A DNA stretch of 64,000 nt, taken from assembly GCA_027320425.1 (NCBI GenBank), contig DAHVLJ010000021.1, forward strand, positions 1-64,000, read 5' to 3'. Below are positions 41,880 to 51,189 of this stretch, piece by piece (the first letter of the stretch is position 1; each line of letters begins with the position of its first letter). Below the pieces are notes generated by a model. It was given only the letters and a program-made list of their open reading frames with translations. It did not search any database and was not told where the DNA came from. A program made the position numbers and the translations under genes. The stretch comes from Nitrososphaerota archaeon. GTDB taxonomy: Archaea > Thermoproteota > Nitrososphaeria > Nitrososphaerales > Gagatemarchaeaceae.

Positions 41880-42314
41880 TTGTCACGCCTGATAAGCCCC
41901 TACGAGATAGTCGCCAATTCGGCGCTGCCAGCCCTGCGGGCTATGGTTGCTAAGAGGCTCCAGGGGGACTATCACCTGACACAGCAGCAGGTGGCGAAAA
42001 GGCTGGGAGTGACGCAGGCGTCTGTCAGCAACTACGCAAGAAAAACTCGAGGGATGATGGTAAACCTCGAGTCAGACGCGACTGTGTCCAAGGCAGCTGA
42101 TGCAATCGCCAAGGAACTGTCGTCAAACCGCTCCGACACGAGGGAAGCCCTGAAATCCATGACCGAGGTCCTCGACTACATCAGGTTCAACAAGCTGATG
42201 TGCATCCTTCACGGCGACCTCGAACCAGGGTTCCAGGTGGATGGCTGTTGTGCCTGCGAAGGGACCCTATCCGGAAAGGATTTTGACGGGCTCAAGATAC
42301 TCGTTGGCAGCTGA
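41880..42314 (+). CDS. HTH regulator with Cys-rich C-terminus
   Basis: About 144 residues. The N-terminal helix-turn-helix reads LTQQQVAKRLGVTQASVSNYARKTRG, an XRE/Cro-like unit found in archaeal COG2522-type regulators. The C-terminal part holds clustered cysteines and a histidine (LMCILHGDLEPGF, VDGCCACEG), likely a metal or iron-sulfur sensing site. The frame extends back to 41790, but the TATA and palindrome at 41843-41869 put the start at TTG 41880. Two bases separate it from lipA, so it leads the lipoate/2-oxoacid dehydrogenase operon and is its probable regulator. Confidence 0.75.
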   Translation: MSRLISPYEIVANSALPALRAMVAKRLQGDYHLTQQQVAKRLGVTQASVSNYARKTRGMMVNLESDATVSKAADAIAKELSSNRSDTREALKSMTEVLDYIRFNKLMCILHGDLEPGFQVDGCCACEGTLSGKDFDGLKILVGS

Positions 42315-42316
42315 AC

Positions 42317-43249
42317 TTGTTATCGGAAAAGCCTGGATGGCTGACGGTGTCCCCGCCAGGGGGGGAAAGCTATCAAGACCTGAGGTCGCTCTTTCGTAAC
42401 CTAAACCTCCACACCGTCTGCGAAGAGGCGCACTGCCCCAACGTCCACGAGTGCTGGGAGGGGGGAACTGCCACCATGATGCTGATGGGCGACGTCTGCT
42501 CCCGGGCATGCCGCTTCTGTATGGTGACCCCAGGCAGGCCTCAGGGTGTCATCGACGAGCTCGAGCCAGAGAACGTAGCCTTTGCGCTGTCCCAGATGGG
42601 CCTGACCTACGTGGTGCTTACTTCGGTTGACAGAGACGACCTCGATGATGGGGGGGCTTCGCACTTCGCCAAGACCATCAGACTCGTCAAGGAGAGGAAC
42701 CCTGGGATGCTTGTCGAGGTCCTGATACCTGACTTTCAGGGGGAGCTGGACGACCTGAAGAAGGTCGTGGATGCCCGTCCTGACGTAATCGCACACAACA
42801 TCGAGACCACGCTGTCCCTGACGCGCAAGGTAAGGGACCCTAGGGCGCAGTACTGGCAGTCCCTTTCTGTCCTCAGGAACGTGAAGAAGCTGAGCGACCA
42901 CATCTATACCAAGTCGTCCATTATGGTGGGGGTCGGAGAGACGGAGGAAGAGATAGTCCAGTCGATGGTGCATCTCCGGAGGGCAGACGTGGACTTCCTT
43001 ACTGTCGGGCAGTATCTCAGGCCTTCGTCCAGGCACCTGAAGGTCGAGGAGTACGTAAAACCAGAGCAGTTCGAGCGATATAAGTCTGTGGGCGAAGGAC
43101 TCGGGTTCCTGTACGTCGCGTCTGGTCCCCTGGTAAGGAGCAGTTACAGGGCTGGGGAGTTCTTCATCAGGACGGCGATGGAAAAGAGCGGCAAGGGACG
43201 CCAATCTTATATTGTCGCCAACGCCCGGCCGCCTAATGGCAGAAGCTGA
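42317..43249 (+). CDS. lipA: Lipoyl synthase
   Basis: Radical SAM enzyme that inserts two sulfurs into octanoyl groups on lipoyl domains. Both clusters are visible: the auxiliary cluster ligands in CEEAHCPNVHEC (about 35-46) and the radical SAM CxxxCxxC in DVCSRACRFCMV (about 61-68). The conserved DRDDLDDGGASHFA and HNIETT blocks follow. The C-terminal RSSYRAGE motif supplies the final serine ligand. Full length at 310. TTG 42317 is the start. The following E1 gene begins within its 3' end. Confidence 0.95.
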   Translation: MLSEKPGWLTVSPPGGESYQDLRSLFRNLNLHTVCEEAHCPNVHECWEGGTATMMLMGDVCSRACRFCMVTPGRPQGVIDELEPENVAFALSQMGLTYVVLTSVDRDDLDDGGASHFAKTIRLVKERNPGMLVEVLIPDFQGELDDLKKVVDARPDVIAHNIETTLSLTRKVRDPRAQYWQSLSVLRNVKKLSDHIYTKSSIMVGVGETEEEIVQSMVHLRRADVDFLTVGQYLRPSSRHLKVEEYVKPEQFERYKSVGEGLGFLYVASGPLVRSSYRAGEFFIRTAMEKSGKGRQSYIVANARPPNGRS

Positions 43250-45386
43250 TTACGTGAAGAGCTCGGGTCAAGACCCGGTTCCGAGGATCTTTAGCGAAAC
43301 CAACTTCAAGTTCACGAAGCCAGACGATTTCCTTTTCCAGAGGCTCACTCCCGATGGTAAGATCATAGGGCGAGACCCGACCCTGCCTCCTGAGGCCCTG
43401 AAACGCCTCTATGAGCAGCTGGTCTTCGGGAGGCTCTTCGACGAGAAGGCGACGAACCTGTCGACACTGAGGGAGATTGGCACCTACGCTCCTGGCAAGG
43501 GACAGGAGGCCGCCCAGGTGGGTCCGGTCAATGCCCTCGAGAAAGGAGACTGGTATGTACCGATGTACAGGGACTCCGCAGGGATGTTGGCTTTCGGGGT
43601 GCCAGCCCTCAAGTTACTCCTCTATTGGGGCGGGGACGAAAGAGGGATGCAGGTCCCTGACGACGTGAATATGATTCCGCTAGCCGTTCCTGTGGCTACT
43701 CAGCTTCCGCATGCTGCGGGCCTGGCCATGGCGAAGCGCATCCTCAAAGAGAAGGCGGTCACGTACGTAGTGACGGGTGATGGTGGCACCTCCAAAGCGG
43801 ACTTCCACGAGTCGCTCAACATCGCAGGAGTGTATGACCTACCAGTCGTCTTCGGCATAGAGAACAACCAGTGGGCTCTTTCCGTAAAGCGCGATGCCCA
43901 GACCGCTTCGCAGACCATCGCCCAGAAGGCGGTCGCTTATGGTTTCGAAGGGATTCTTGTGGACGGGAACGACGTCATTGCTTCCCACGAGGCTACGAAA
44001 TACGCCGTCGAAAAGGCCAGAAGGGGTGGGGGGCCTACGCTGATCGAATACTCGACATACAGGATGGGCCTGCACACAACGGCCGAACTCGTGTCCAACA
44101 AGCTGAAGGCGCCAGACGAGGTTGAAGAGTGGGAGAGGAGGAACCCATTGGTCAGGATGGAGAAGTACCTTCGCTCGCGAGGTCTCCTCGACGACAAGTC
44201 AAAGGATGCAATGATTGATGCTGTCCAGTCTCGAATCGGCGAGGCGGTGGCATCCTATCGCGCCACTCCGCCGGCGAGCCCAGCCTCCATCTTCGATTAC
44301 ACCTTCGCCGTCCCGACCCCGACCCTCGCCGCGGAACGGGCCGAGGCGTTCGGTGTCCCTACGGAAGCTGCCGCAGAGGAGCCCGAGAAGTTGGTAGAGG
44401 GAGGGAAGCCTGGCGTGAACATCAGAAATGCGGTGAACATGGCCCTCCGAGAGGGGATGCTACGCGATAAGAACGTGGTACTGTTCGGGGAGGACGTGGG
44501 GAAGAACGGCGGCGTGTTCCAGGTTACCCGCGGGCTCCAGGACGAGTTCGGAGCGGACAGGGTGTTCGACACACCCCTGGCGGAACTAAGCATAGCAGGC
44601 ATCTTCGTTGGCCTCTCAATCGGGGGCCTCGTCCCTGTCGCGGAGTTCCAGTTCGACGGCTTCACGGTACCTGCGTTCGACCAGATATTCAGCCACATCG
44701 CTCGCATGAGAAACAGGACCCGCGGACGCTTCACACAGCGGGGCGTCATCAGGTTCCCTTATGGTGCCGGAATCAAGCCCCCTGAGCTTCACTCAGAGTC
44801 CCCTGAGGCATACTTTGCGCACACTCCCGGGCTGAAGGTCGTCATCCCCTCCACACCTTACGACGCGAAAGGGCTGATGTCGGCCGCCCTGAAGGAGCCG
44901 GATCCCATAATCTTCATGGAACCCAAGAAGCTCTATGACTCGCCGAAGACAGAGGTCCCTGAGCAGGAGTACTCCATCCCCATCGGCAAGGCCAAGGTTG
45001 TCAGAGGCGGGAACGATGTCACACTGGTGTCGTACGGCGCAATGATGGCCCCGACGCTGCAGGCTGCCGACGCCCTGCAGAGTGAGAAGTCAGTCTCAGC
45101 GGATGTGATTGACCTCCGTACCGTCTCTCCGATTGATTTCCCTACGGTCCTGGCCTCGGTCCAGAAGACGGGGAGGCTCGTGATTGTCCACGAGGCACCC
45201 AGGAACTCAGGGATAGGCGCGGAAGTGGCTGCCACTGTGGCGGAGACGTGCTTGGACTACCTCAAGGCACCCATAAAGAGGGTGACCGGATTCGACATCC
45301 CCGTTCCTCTGGCGCGCCTCGAAGACTACTACATCCCCAACAAGGAGAGAATCATGAAGGCAGCGCTTGGCTTGGTAAACTACTGA
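43236..45386 (+). CDS. 2-oxoacid dehydrogenase E1, fused alpha-beta subunits
   Basis: Thiamine-diphosphate E1 decarboxylase with both subunits in one 716-residue chain. The alpha part (about 1-365) contains EIGTYAPGKGQEAAQVG and the ThDP motif VTGDGGTSKADFHESLNIAG ending IENNQWA. A Pro/Ala-rich linker of about 25 residues follows. The beta part (about 395-716) contains VVLFGEDVGKNGGVFQVTRGL and GLSIGGLVPVAEFQFDGF. Alpha and beta are usually separate genes. Substrate could be pyruvate or branched-chain oxoacids; I cannot decide. ATG 43236 overlaps lipA by 14 bases. Confidence 0.93.
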   Translation: MAEADYVKSSGQDPVPRIFSETNFKFTKPDDFLFQRLTPDGKIIGRDPTLPPEALKRLYEQLVFGRLFDEKATNLSTLREIGTYAPGKGQEAAQVGPVNALEKGDWYVPMYRDSAGMLAFGVPALKLLLYWGGDERGMQVPDDVNMIPLAVPVATQLPHAAGLAMAKRILKEKAVTYVVTGDGGTSKADFHESLNIAGVYDLPVVFGIENNQWALSVKRDAQTASQTIAQKAVAYGFEGILVDGNDVIASHEATKYAVEKARRGGGPTLIEYSTYRMGLHTTAELVSNKLKAPDEVEEWERRNPLVRMEKYLRSRGLLDDKSKDAMIDAVQSRIGEAVASYRATPPASPASIFDYTFAVPTPTLAAERAEAFGVPTEAAAEEPEKLVEGGKPGVNIRNAVNMALREGMLRDKNVVLFGEDVGKNGGVFQVTRGLQDEFGADRVFDTPLAELSIAGIFVGLSIGGLVPVAEFQFDGFTVPAFDQIFSHIARMRNRTRGRFTQRGVIRFPYGAGIKPPELHSESPEAYFAHTPGLKVVIPSTPYDAKGLMSAALKEPDPIIFMEPKKLYDSPKTEVPEQEYSIPIGKAKVVRGGNDVTLVSYGAMMAPTLQAADALQSEKSVSADVIDLRTVSPIDFPTVLASVQKTGRLVIVHEAPRNSGIGAEVAATVAETCLDYLKAPIKRVTGFDIPVPLARLEDYYIPNKERIMKAALGLVNY

Positions 45387-45407
45387 CCTGGGTTAAATCG
45401 TCTGCAG

Positions 45408-45420
45408 GGTTTTTAACCCG
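45408..45420 (+). promoter_or_regulatory. TATA element inside an inverted repeat, E2 promoter
   Basis: GGGTT-TTT-AACCC contains the TATA-like TTTTTAA and forms a perfect 5-bp inverted repeat 32 bases (centre) before ATG 45446. It suggests a separate, possibly repressible, promoter for E2. Confidence 0.4.
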
Positions 45421-45445
45421 CCCGCGTAGTCGCCCGTCCGAGAGC

Positions 45446-46663
45446 ATGGAGTTCAAACTGCCTGACCTGGGCGAGGGCATTACCGAAGGGGAGGTCCTGA
45501 AGTGGATCGTCAAGGAAGGTGACCAGATCAAAGAAGACCAGCCGATGGTCGAGGTCATGACCGACAAGGTGAATGTCCAGATTCCTTCTCCGAGGAGTGG
45601 GAAGGTGAGCAAGATCCTGGTCAAGGAGGGGGACATGGCCAAAGTAGGACAGACGATTATGGTCATCGATGACGGGAGCGGAGGACGACCAGCCCCCGCC
45701 GAGGCGCCCCCGATAGCCACCAAAGTAGCCCCGGCCACACAGCAGACGGCCACGCTGGCTGCACAGCCGTTGCAGGGGGTACTTGCTACCCCTGCCACCC
45801 GCAGGCTGGCAAGGGAGCTAGGCGTAGATGTGTCGTCCGTTCGCGGCTCGGGCCCACAGGGGAGGATAACCGACGACGATGTCAGGCGGTCTGTTTCCGG
45901 CAAAGAGCCTGCTGCCCTCACGGTGCGAGCCGCGCCGCTGAGCGCACAGTCAGGTGCCCTGAAAGAGGAAACAGTCCCGCTAAGGGGGTTGAGGCGAACC
46001 ATCTCCGAGAGGATGGCGAAGTCGCTCCACAGCACGGCGCAGGTGACGCACGTCGACGAAGCTGACATGACCGAACTCGTGCTGCTGAGGGAGGCGTTCA
46101 AAGGAAGCGCAGAAAAGAGGGGAGTGCGGCTCACGTACCTTCCCTTCATCATTAAGGCGCTTGTCCCCGCGCTGAAAGAGTTCCCCTACGTGAACTCGAC
46201 GTTGGACGAGGCCGCGGGGAACATCGTCCTGAAGAAATACTACAACATAGGAGTCGCCACAGACACCGAGCAGGGGCTGGTGGTCCCCGTAATCAAAGAC
46301 GTTGACAAGAAAGACATATTCGAGCTGGCAGGTGAGATAGAGAACCTCTCCACGAGGGCTCGCGGCGGTCAGCTCACGCTGGAAGAGGTACGGGGGTCGA
46401 CGTTCACAATCACTAACGTCGGGGCTATCGGTGGGCTCTTCGCTACTCCCATAATCAACATCCCTGAAGTAGCGATATTGGGACTGCACAAGATTGCGAA
46501 GCGCCCGGTAGTGCGCGAAGGAAAAATCGAGGCGCGTGACACAACGTTCCTCTCGCTTTCATTCGACCACAGAGTCTTCGACGGCGCCTACGCGGCCCGT
46601 TTCACCACCAGGGTAATCGAGATGATTCAGGACACCAAGAAGCTTCTATCCGAAGTCCTCTAG
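45446..46663 (+). CDS. 2-oxoacid dehydrogenase E2 (dihydrolipoamide acyltransferase)
   Basis: 405-residue E2. The N-terminal lipoyl domain has the lipoyl-lysine in VEVMTDKVNVQIPSP. An Ala/Pro/Thr linker follows, then the peripheral subunit-binding domain (ATPATRRLARELGVDVSSVRGSGPQGRI) and the acyltransferase domain with the catalytic LSFDHRVFDGAYAARF (HxxxDG). The single lipoyl domain is typical of branched-chain-type and archaeal E2s. An open frame extends upstream into E1, but MEFKLPDLGEG at 45446 is the true N-terminus. Confidence 0.95.
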   Translation: MEFKLPDLGEGITEGEVLKWIVKEGDQIKEDQPMVEVMTDKVNVQIPSPRSGKVSKILVKEGDMAKVGQTIMVIDDGSGGRPAPAEAPPIATKVAPATQQTATLAAQPLQGVLATPATRRLARELGVDVSSVRGSGPQGRITDDDVRRSVSGKEPAALTVRAAPLSAQSGALKEETVPLRGLRRTISERMAKSLHSTAQVTHVDEADMTELVLLREAFKGSAEKRGVRLTYLPFIIKALVPALKEFPYVNSTLDEAAGNIVLKKYYNIGVATDTEQGLVVPVIKDVDKKDIFELAGEIENLSTRARGGQLTLEEVRGSTFTITNVGAIGGLFATPIINIPEVAILGLHKIAKRPVVREGKIEARDTTFLSLSFDHRVFDGAYAARFTTRVIEMIQDTKKLLSEVL

Positions 46664-46723
46664 GCTTCGAGTTCGTCAGCAAGGTTTAAGCCCATAAAAC
46701 ATCGGCGAACCCAACGATAATCG

Positions 46724-48121
46724 ATGATTGAAGCGGACGTCGTGGTGGTGGGAGGGGGCCCAGGCGGCTATGTCTGCGGCATAAGGGCTGCCCAACTCGG
46801 GTTGAAGACCGTCGTGGTGGAGGCTGACAAGTTAGGGGGCGAATGCCTGAACTATGGCTGCATACCTTCGAAGTCTCTCATAACTGTCTCCAAGCTCCTG
46901 GACAAGGTGAAGGAAGCGGAGAAGTACGGGCTCAGGGTGTCGGGAGCATCTGTCGACTTCGCCCAGCTTCAGAAGTGGAAATCCGAGGTGGTGTCAAGGC
47001 TCGTCAGCGGCGTCGAGGGACTGCTGAGGGGGTACCACGCGACCATCATCCATGGTGAGGCACAATTGACCACAGAAGGGAGGGTCTCGGTCTCGACGCA
47101 GGCGGGGACCGAGGAGATAACCTACAAGAGCCTCGTAATCGCCACGGGGACTAGGACCTCCAGCCTGACAGGTCTGGAATTCGATGGCGACCTCATCATA
47201 AGCTCGAAGGAAGGACTCGAGCTGAAGGGGGCTCCAGGCAGGATGCTGATAGTCGGGGGCGGTGCGATTGGGCTCGAATTCGCTTCTATGTTCCAGAAGC
47301 TAGGGAGCCAGATAACCTTGGTAGAACTCATGGACCAACTCCTTCCTGGGAGCGACTCAGACGTGGTGAGGTTGGTCCACAGGAAGCTCGAGGGGCGGGG
47401 GGCCAAGGTCTACTTGAAGTCGAAAGTGTCCAGGGTCACGAAGGGGACGTCTGAGGCGACAGTCGAAGTGGAGACACCCGACGGTAAGGTCACGTTAACC
47501 GTCGACAAAATCCTAGTAAGCGTCGGGCGTAAACCTAGGACCGAGAAGATGAACCTCCAGGCCATCGGAGTGCAGACTGATGCCAGAGGATACATCATGA
47601 CCAACGACAGGATGCAGACCAACATCAAAGGAGTGTATGCCATAGGCGACGTGCGCGGCCCTCCACTCCTCGCCCACAAAGCGTCAAAAGAAGGTGTAGT
47701 GGCCGCGGAGGTCATCGCCGGCCTCCCAGCAGCAGCCGACTGGAAGGTCGTCCCCGACGCCGTCTTCTGCGACCCTGAAGTTGCGAGCGTTGGGCTGACC
47801 GAGGCGAAGGCGATTGAAGCAGGATACAAGGTGAAAACGTCGAGGTTCCAGTTCGCCGCTCTTGGTCGGGCTCTCTCCGCCGGGGATCCCGAAGGGTTCG
47901 TGAAGGTGGTCTGCGCCGAAGGGGATGGCTTGGTCCTCGGTGTGCAGATAGTCGGCTCGGATGCTTCAAACCTCATCAGCGAAGTGGCCCTTGCCATCGA
48001 GATGGGAGCCACAGTCGAGGACATCGCCCTGACCGTCCACCCGCATCCTACCCTCCCAGAGGCAATTATGGAAGCCTCCGAATCGGCGGCAGGGCATCCG
48101 ATTCACCAGCTGAAAGCATGA
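46724..48121 (+). CDS. lpdA: Dihydrolipoamide dehydrogenase (E3)
   Basis: FAD disulfide oxidoreductase that reoxidises dihydrolipoyl groups with NAD+. FAD-binding GGGPGGYVCGIRAAQLG, the redox pair in GGECLNYGCIPSKSL, NAD-binding GGGAIGLEFASMFQKLG and the C-terminal catalytic HPHPTLPE are all present. Full length at 465. A TATA-like GGTTTAAG at 46683-46690 gives it its own promoter. Its last codon overlaps lipB (ATGA). Confidence 0.96.
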   Translation: MIEADVVVVGGGPGGYVCGIRAAQLGLKTVVVEADKLGGECLNYGCIPSKSLITVSKLLDKVKEAEKYGLRVSGASVDFAQLQKWKSEVVSRLVSGVEGLLRGYHATIIHGEAQLTTEGRVSVSTQAGTEEITYKSLVIATGTRTSSLTGLEFDGDLIISSKEGLELKGAPGRMLIVGGGAIGLEFASMFQKLGSQITLVELMDQLLPGSDSDVVRLVHRKLEGRGAKVYLKSKVSRVTKGTSEATVEVETPDGKVTLTVDKILVSVGRKPRTEKMNLQAIGVQTDARGYIMTNDRMQTNIKGVYAIGDVRGPPLLAHKASKEGVVAAEVIAGLPAAADWKVVPDAVFCDPEVASVGLTEAKAIEAGYKVKTSRFQFAALGRALSAGDPEGFVKVVCAEGDGLVLGVQIVGSDASNLISEVALAIEMGATVEDIALTVHPHPTLPEAIMEASESAAGHPIHQLKA

Positions 48122-48756
48122 GCGGATACCTCGTCGACCTCGGAACCATGGACTATGGCGCGGCCCTCGAGATTCAGAGAGACTTGGTCGCCAAAAGGGC
48201 GAGGCGTGAGGTGCCAGACACCCTCGTGCTCGCCGAGCACCCACACGTGATAACGCTTGGGCGCAAGACCTCCCCAGGCAATTTCAGGCCGCAGAGTATC
48301 CCCGTCTTTCAAGTGGAGCGCGGCGGAGACGCGACCTACCACGGCCCGGGCCAGCTCGTGGGCTATCCGGTGGTCATGCTAACAGACCATGACGTACGGA
48401 AGCACGTGAGGAACCTGGAAGAGACGATAATTCAGACGGTAGGGAGCTACGGCATCGACGGAGAGAGGCTGGACGGACACCCTGGAATTTGGGTCAAGGG
48501 GAAAAAACTCGCGTCAATCGGGGTGGCGGTCACGGATTGGGTGACCTATCACGGCTTCGCGCTGAACGTCAACACCGACCTCGCATATTTCGAGCTGATA
48601 AGGCCCTGCGGGCTTGACCCGTCCACCATGACATCAATGAAGAAGATCAGAGGCGACGAAGTCCCTCTCGAAGAGGTCAAGGGACACATAGCCAGGAACT
48701 GGTCCGCGGTGACAGGGACCCCCCTTGCACACCAGCGGCTCGTAGGCCGGGCTTAG
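48118..48756 (+). CDS. lipB: Octanoyltransferase
   Basis: Transfers octanoate from acyl-ACP to lipoyl domains, giving the substrate of LipA. The active-site loop ERGGDATYHGPGQLVGYPV and the GHPGIWVKGKKLASIGVAV block with the catalytic Lys are clear. HGFALNVNTDL and a Cys in RPCGLD (LipB-type catalytic Cys, absent in LplA ligases) decide for LipB. 212 residues. Overlaps lpdA by four bases. Confidence 0.92.
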   Translation: MSGYLVDLGTMDYGAALEIQRDLVAKRARREVPDTLVLAEHPHVITLGRKTSPGNFRPQSIPVFQVERGGDATYHGPGQLVGYPVVMLTDHDVRKHVRNLEETIIQTVGSYGIDGERLDGHPGIWVKGKKLASIGVAVTDWVTYHGFALNVNTDLAYFELIRPCGLDPSTMTSMKKIRGDEVPLEEVKGHIARNWSAVTGTPLAHQRLVGRA

Positions 48757-48794
48757 GCGACAAACATTTAGCATCGGCGAAGGCGGAGGGCTCC

Positions 48795-50387
48795 ATGCCC
48801 AGGAAATCGTCTAGCAGGGTGGCACGCAAAGTCACCTACGTCACGCTCATGGGGGATGAGAGCCTAAACCCGAAGTACGAGGCCGCCCTGAAGAAGCTCG
48901 ACGGGGAGCTGGGGAAAAGCTACCCGATGTACATCGGCGGGAAGGAAGTGAGGTCGGAGGCCGGGGAGTTTGAGCACAGGAGCCCCATCGACACCTCTAT
49001 CGTCGTAGGCCGGTTCCAGATAGGGACGCAGGAACACGCAAAGGCGTCCATCAGAGCGGCCAAGAAAGGGTTCGGAGTCTGGAGCTCGAAACCCTGGCAG
49101 GAAAGGGTCCGCATCTTCGACAAGTACGCGAAACTGATCGACGAAAGGAAGTTCGATATCGCTGCCGCGATAACTCTGGAAGTAGGTAAGAACAGGCTGG
49201 AAGCCCTCGCCGAGTGCTGGGAGGCGATTGACGCCGTGAAGTACTACACGGCTGTCATGAGGCGGGAGAAGGGGTATGTGATCAAGATGGGACAGGGGGG
49301 GCCCGGAGAGCGCAACACGGACGTCCTAAAGCCCCACGGCGTCTGGCCAGTGATCTCGCCCTTCAACTTCCCGTTCATGCTCGCGAACGGAATGGCGATG
49401 GGCGCGCTGTTAACAGGGAACTCGGTCATCCTGAAACCTACCAGCGAAGCACCTCTGACTGGGCTGATGCTCTATCGTCTCTTCGTTGACGCGGGGGTGT
49501 CTCCCGATGCGGTCAACTACGTCACAGGCCCCGGCAACAACTTCGAAGACGAGTTCGTCAGCAGCCCCGACGTAGACGGGATCGCATTCACCGGTTCCAG
49601 GGAAGTTGGCATGAGGCTCTTCAGGCGCTTCCACACAGAGCAGGATTATCCGAAACCAATCCTCCTCGAGATGGGGAGTAAGAACCCGACGATTGTGACT
49701 GCGAAGGCCGACATCCAAAAGGCGGTCGAGGGGACAGTCCGGGCGGCCTACGGGTACGGCGGCCAGAAGTGCAGCGCGACTTCCAGAGTCTATGTACAAA
49801 GAGAGGTGAGGCAGAAGTTCCTCGCAGCCCTGAAAGACCGGGCCGCGAAGGTTTCCGTCGGAGACCCGAGAGAAAGGCAGACGTTCATGGGCCCTCTGAT
49901 CAACGCAAAGGCCGTCGAGATCTTCAGGAAGGCGGTGGACGACGCAAAACTGGGAGGAGCAGAGCTAGTCTTTGGGGGAGATGTCCTCCGGTCAGAGAAG
50001 GATGGGGCGGGCTTCTACGTCGCTCCGACCATCGTCGCTGGTCTTCCGGAAGAACATCGGCTGGTCAGGCAGGAGCTCTTCGTCCCCTTCGTCATAGTCA
50101 ATGAGTTCTCTAGAGTTGACGAAGCCGTCGAGAGGGCAAACGCGACTGAATATGGGCTTACCGCCGGGATCTTCACCAAGGACCCAACGGAGGTCAGGAA
50201 GTTCTTCGACGGAATAAAGTTCGGCGTCACCTACGCCAACAGGAGCGGTGGCTCGACCACTGGGGCATGGCCTGGAGCCCAGTCTTTCACAGGGTGGAAG
50301 GCGAGCGGTGCCACCGGAAAGGGTGTCGGAAGCCCATACTATCTCCTGACCTTTCTCCGCGACCAGTCCCAGACCAACGTCGTCTGA
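48795..50387 (+). CDS. 1-pyrroline-5-carboxylate dehydrogenase (aldehyde dehydrogenase family)
   Basis: 530-residue NAD(P)-dependent aldehyde dehydrogenase, closest in look to P5CDH in proline catabolism to glutamate. Cofactor region VISPFNFPFMLANGMAMGALLTGN, the FTGSREVGMRL turn, catalytic Glu in LLEMGSKNPTIV and nucleophilic Cys in YGGQKCSATSRVYV are present. The N-terminus is about 30 residues longer than simple ALDHs. Start ATG 48795. It ends adjacent to a convergent membrane-protein gene with no overlap. Confidence 0.85.
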   Translation: MPRKSSSRVARKVTYVTLMGDESLNPKYEAALKKLDGELGKSYPMYIGGKEVRSEAGEFEHRSPIDTSIVVGRFQIGTQEHAKASIRAAKKGFGVWSSKPWQERVRIFDKYAKLIDERKFDIAAAITLEVGKNRLEALAECWEAIDAVKYYTAVMRREKGYVIKMGQGGPGERNTDVLKPHGVWPVISPFNFPFMLANGMAMGALLTGNSVILKPTSEAPLTGLMLYRLFVDAGVSPDAVNYVTGPGNNFEDEFVSSPDVDGIAFTGSREVGMRLFRRFHTEQDYPKPILLEMGSKNPTIVTAKADIQKAVEGTVRAAYGYGGQKCSATSRVYVQREVRQKFLAALKDRAAKVSVGDPRERQTFMGPLINAKAVEIFRKAVDDAKLGGAELVFGGDVLRSEKDGAGFYVAPTIVAGLPEEHRLVRQELFVPFVIVNEFSRVDEAVERANATEYGLTAGIFTKDPTEVRKFFDGIKFGVTYANRSGGSTTGAWPGAQSFTGWKASGATGKGVGSPYYLLTFLRDQSQTNVV

Positions 50388-50792
50388 CTAGATTGGGGTC
50401 CAGAACAGGGCAGCCGCAACAAACAGGTCCAGTGGCCACCATGAAGGGACCACGACCGATCCCACGCTGAACGAACCCATCAGAGTCGTCGTCCAGTCCG
50501 CCTTTGTTACCCGCTTCCCGCGCCAGACGAAGTACACGGCGTCTTCAAGGACCGCAAGAACGAACACGTTACCAGCCCACGCGGTAATGGAGGGCGAGTA
50601 TGAGACCGCGACGAAGAGAGGGAGGAGGAGGTAGAAATGGTATGGAGATATGACCCAGAAGACCGGTTTTTCGTTGAAGTCTTCCATCTTCTTCGTCCAG
50701 TCTTGTTCGCGCCTGTTGACATACCTGTACTCGATGCCGGCGTAGACGATTGCGAAGATTACGACCCTGACGAACGAACCAGGGTCGAACAA
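50388..50792 (-). CDS. Small polytopic membrane protein
   Basis: 134 residues with about three to four membrane segments (FVRVVIFAIVYAGIEY, FYLLLPLFVAVSY, AGNVFVLAVLEDAVYFV, PLDLFVAAALFW). No family recognised. It starts one base after the S19 stop on the same strand, so it is transcribed as the tail of the ribosomal operon, where L22 would normally be. Whether it is functionally tied to the ribosome or simply inserted there is unknown. Confidence 0.55.
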   Translation of the reverse strand: MFDPGSFVRVVIFAIVYAGIEYRYVNRREQDWTKKMEDFNEKPVFWVISPYHFYLLLPLFVAVSYSPSITAWAGNVFVLAVLEDAVYFVWRGKRVTKADWTTTLMGSFSVGSVVVPSWWPLDLFVAAALFWTPI

Positions 50793-50793
50793 T

Positions 50794-51189
50794 TCACTTT
50801 AGCGGCACGTAGAGGCTGGATCTGCTTGCGCCGATTCCGGGAGTGCCATGTACCACCTTTTTGTTGGTAATAACGTACTCCCCCAGATAGCGGCCTATCA
50901 TCTCGGGTTTGACTTCGAGTGGCACGAATTCCTTCCCGTTGTGCACACCGATGGTGAGCCCGACCATGGTCGGGAGGATTATCATATCCCTCGCATGGGT
51001 CTTGATCTGGCCGTTCGACTTACCTTCCCTTATGGCTCTGGCGTCTTCGAGCAACTTGCGCTTCTCTTCCGACACCCCTCGGTTGAGGGATCTCCTGGCG
51101 CGTGACGGGAGGAGCTCAAGAAGCGCCTCAGTGGACATGGCGTTGAGCTCCTCAAAGCTCTTCCCCCTATACCGGAACTCCTTGGGCAC
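50794..51189 (-). CDS. rpsS: 30S ribosomal protein uS19
   Basis: 131 residues, archaeal/eukaryotic-type S19 with an N-terminal extension ([31 protein letters not shown]). The conserved core reads [49 protein letters not shown]. Last ribosomal gene of this operon here. L22, S3 and L29 do not follow, unlike most archaeal S10-type clusters. Confidence 0.96.
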   Translation of the reverse strand: MPKEFRYRGKSFEELNAMSTEALLELLPSRARRSLNRGVSEEKRKLLEDARAIREGKSNGQIKTHARDMIILPTMVGLTIGVHNGKEFVPLEVKPEMIGRYLGEYVITNKKVVHGTPGIGASRSSLYVPLK

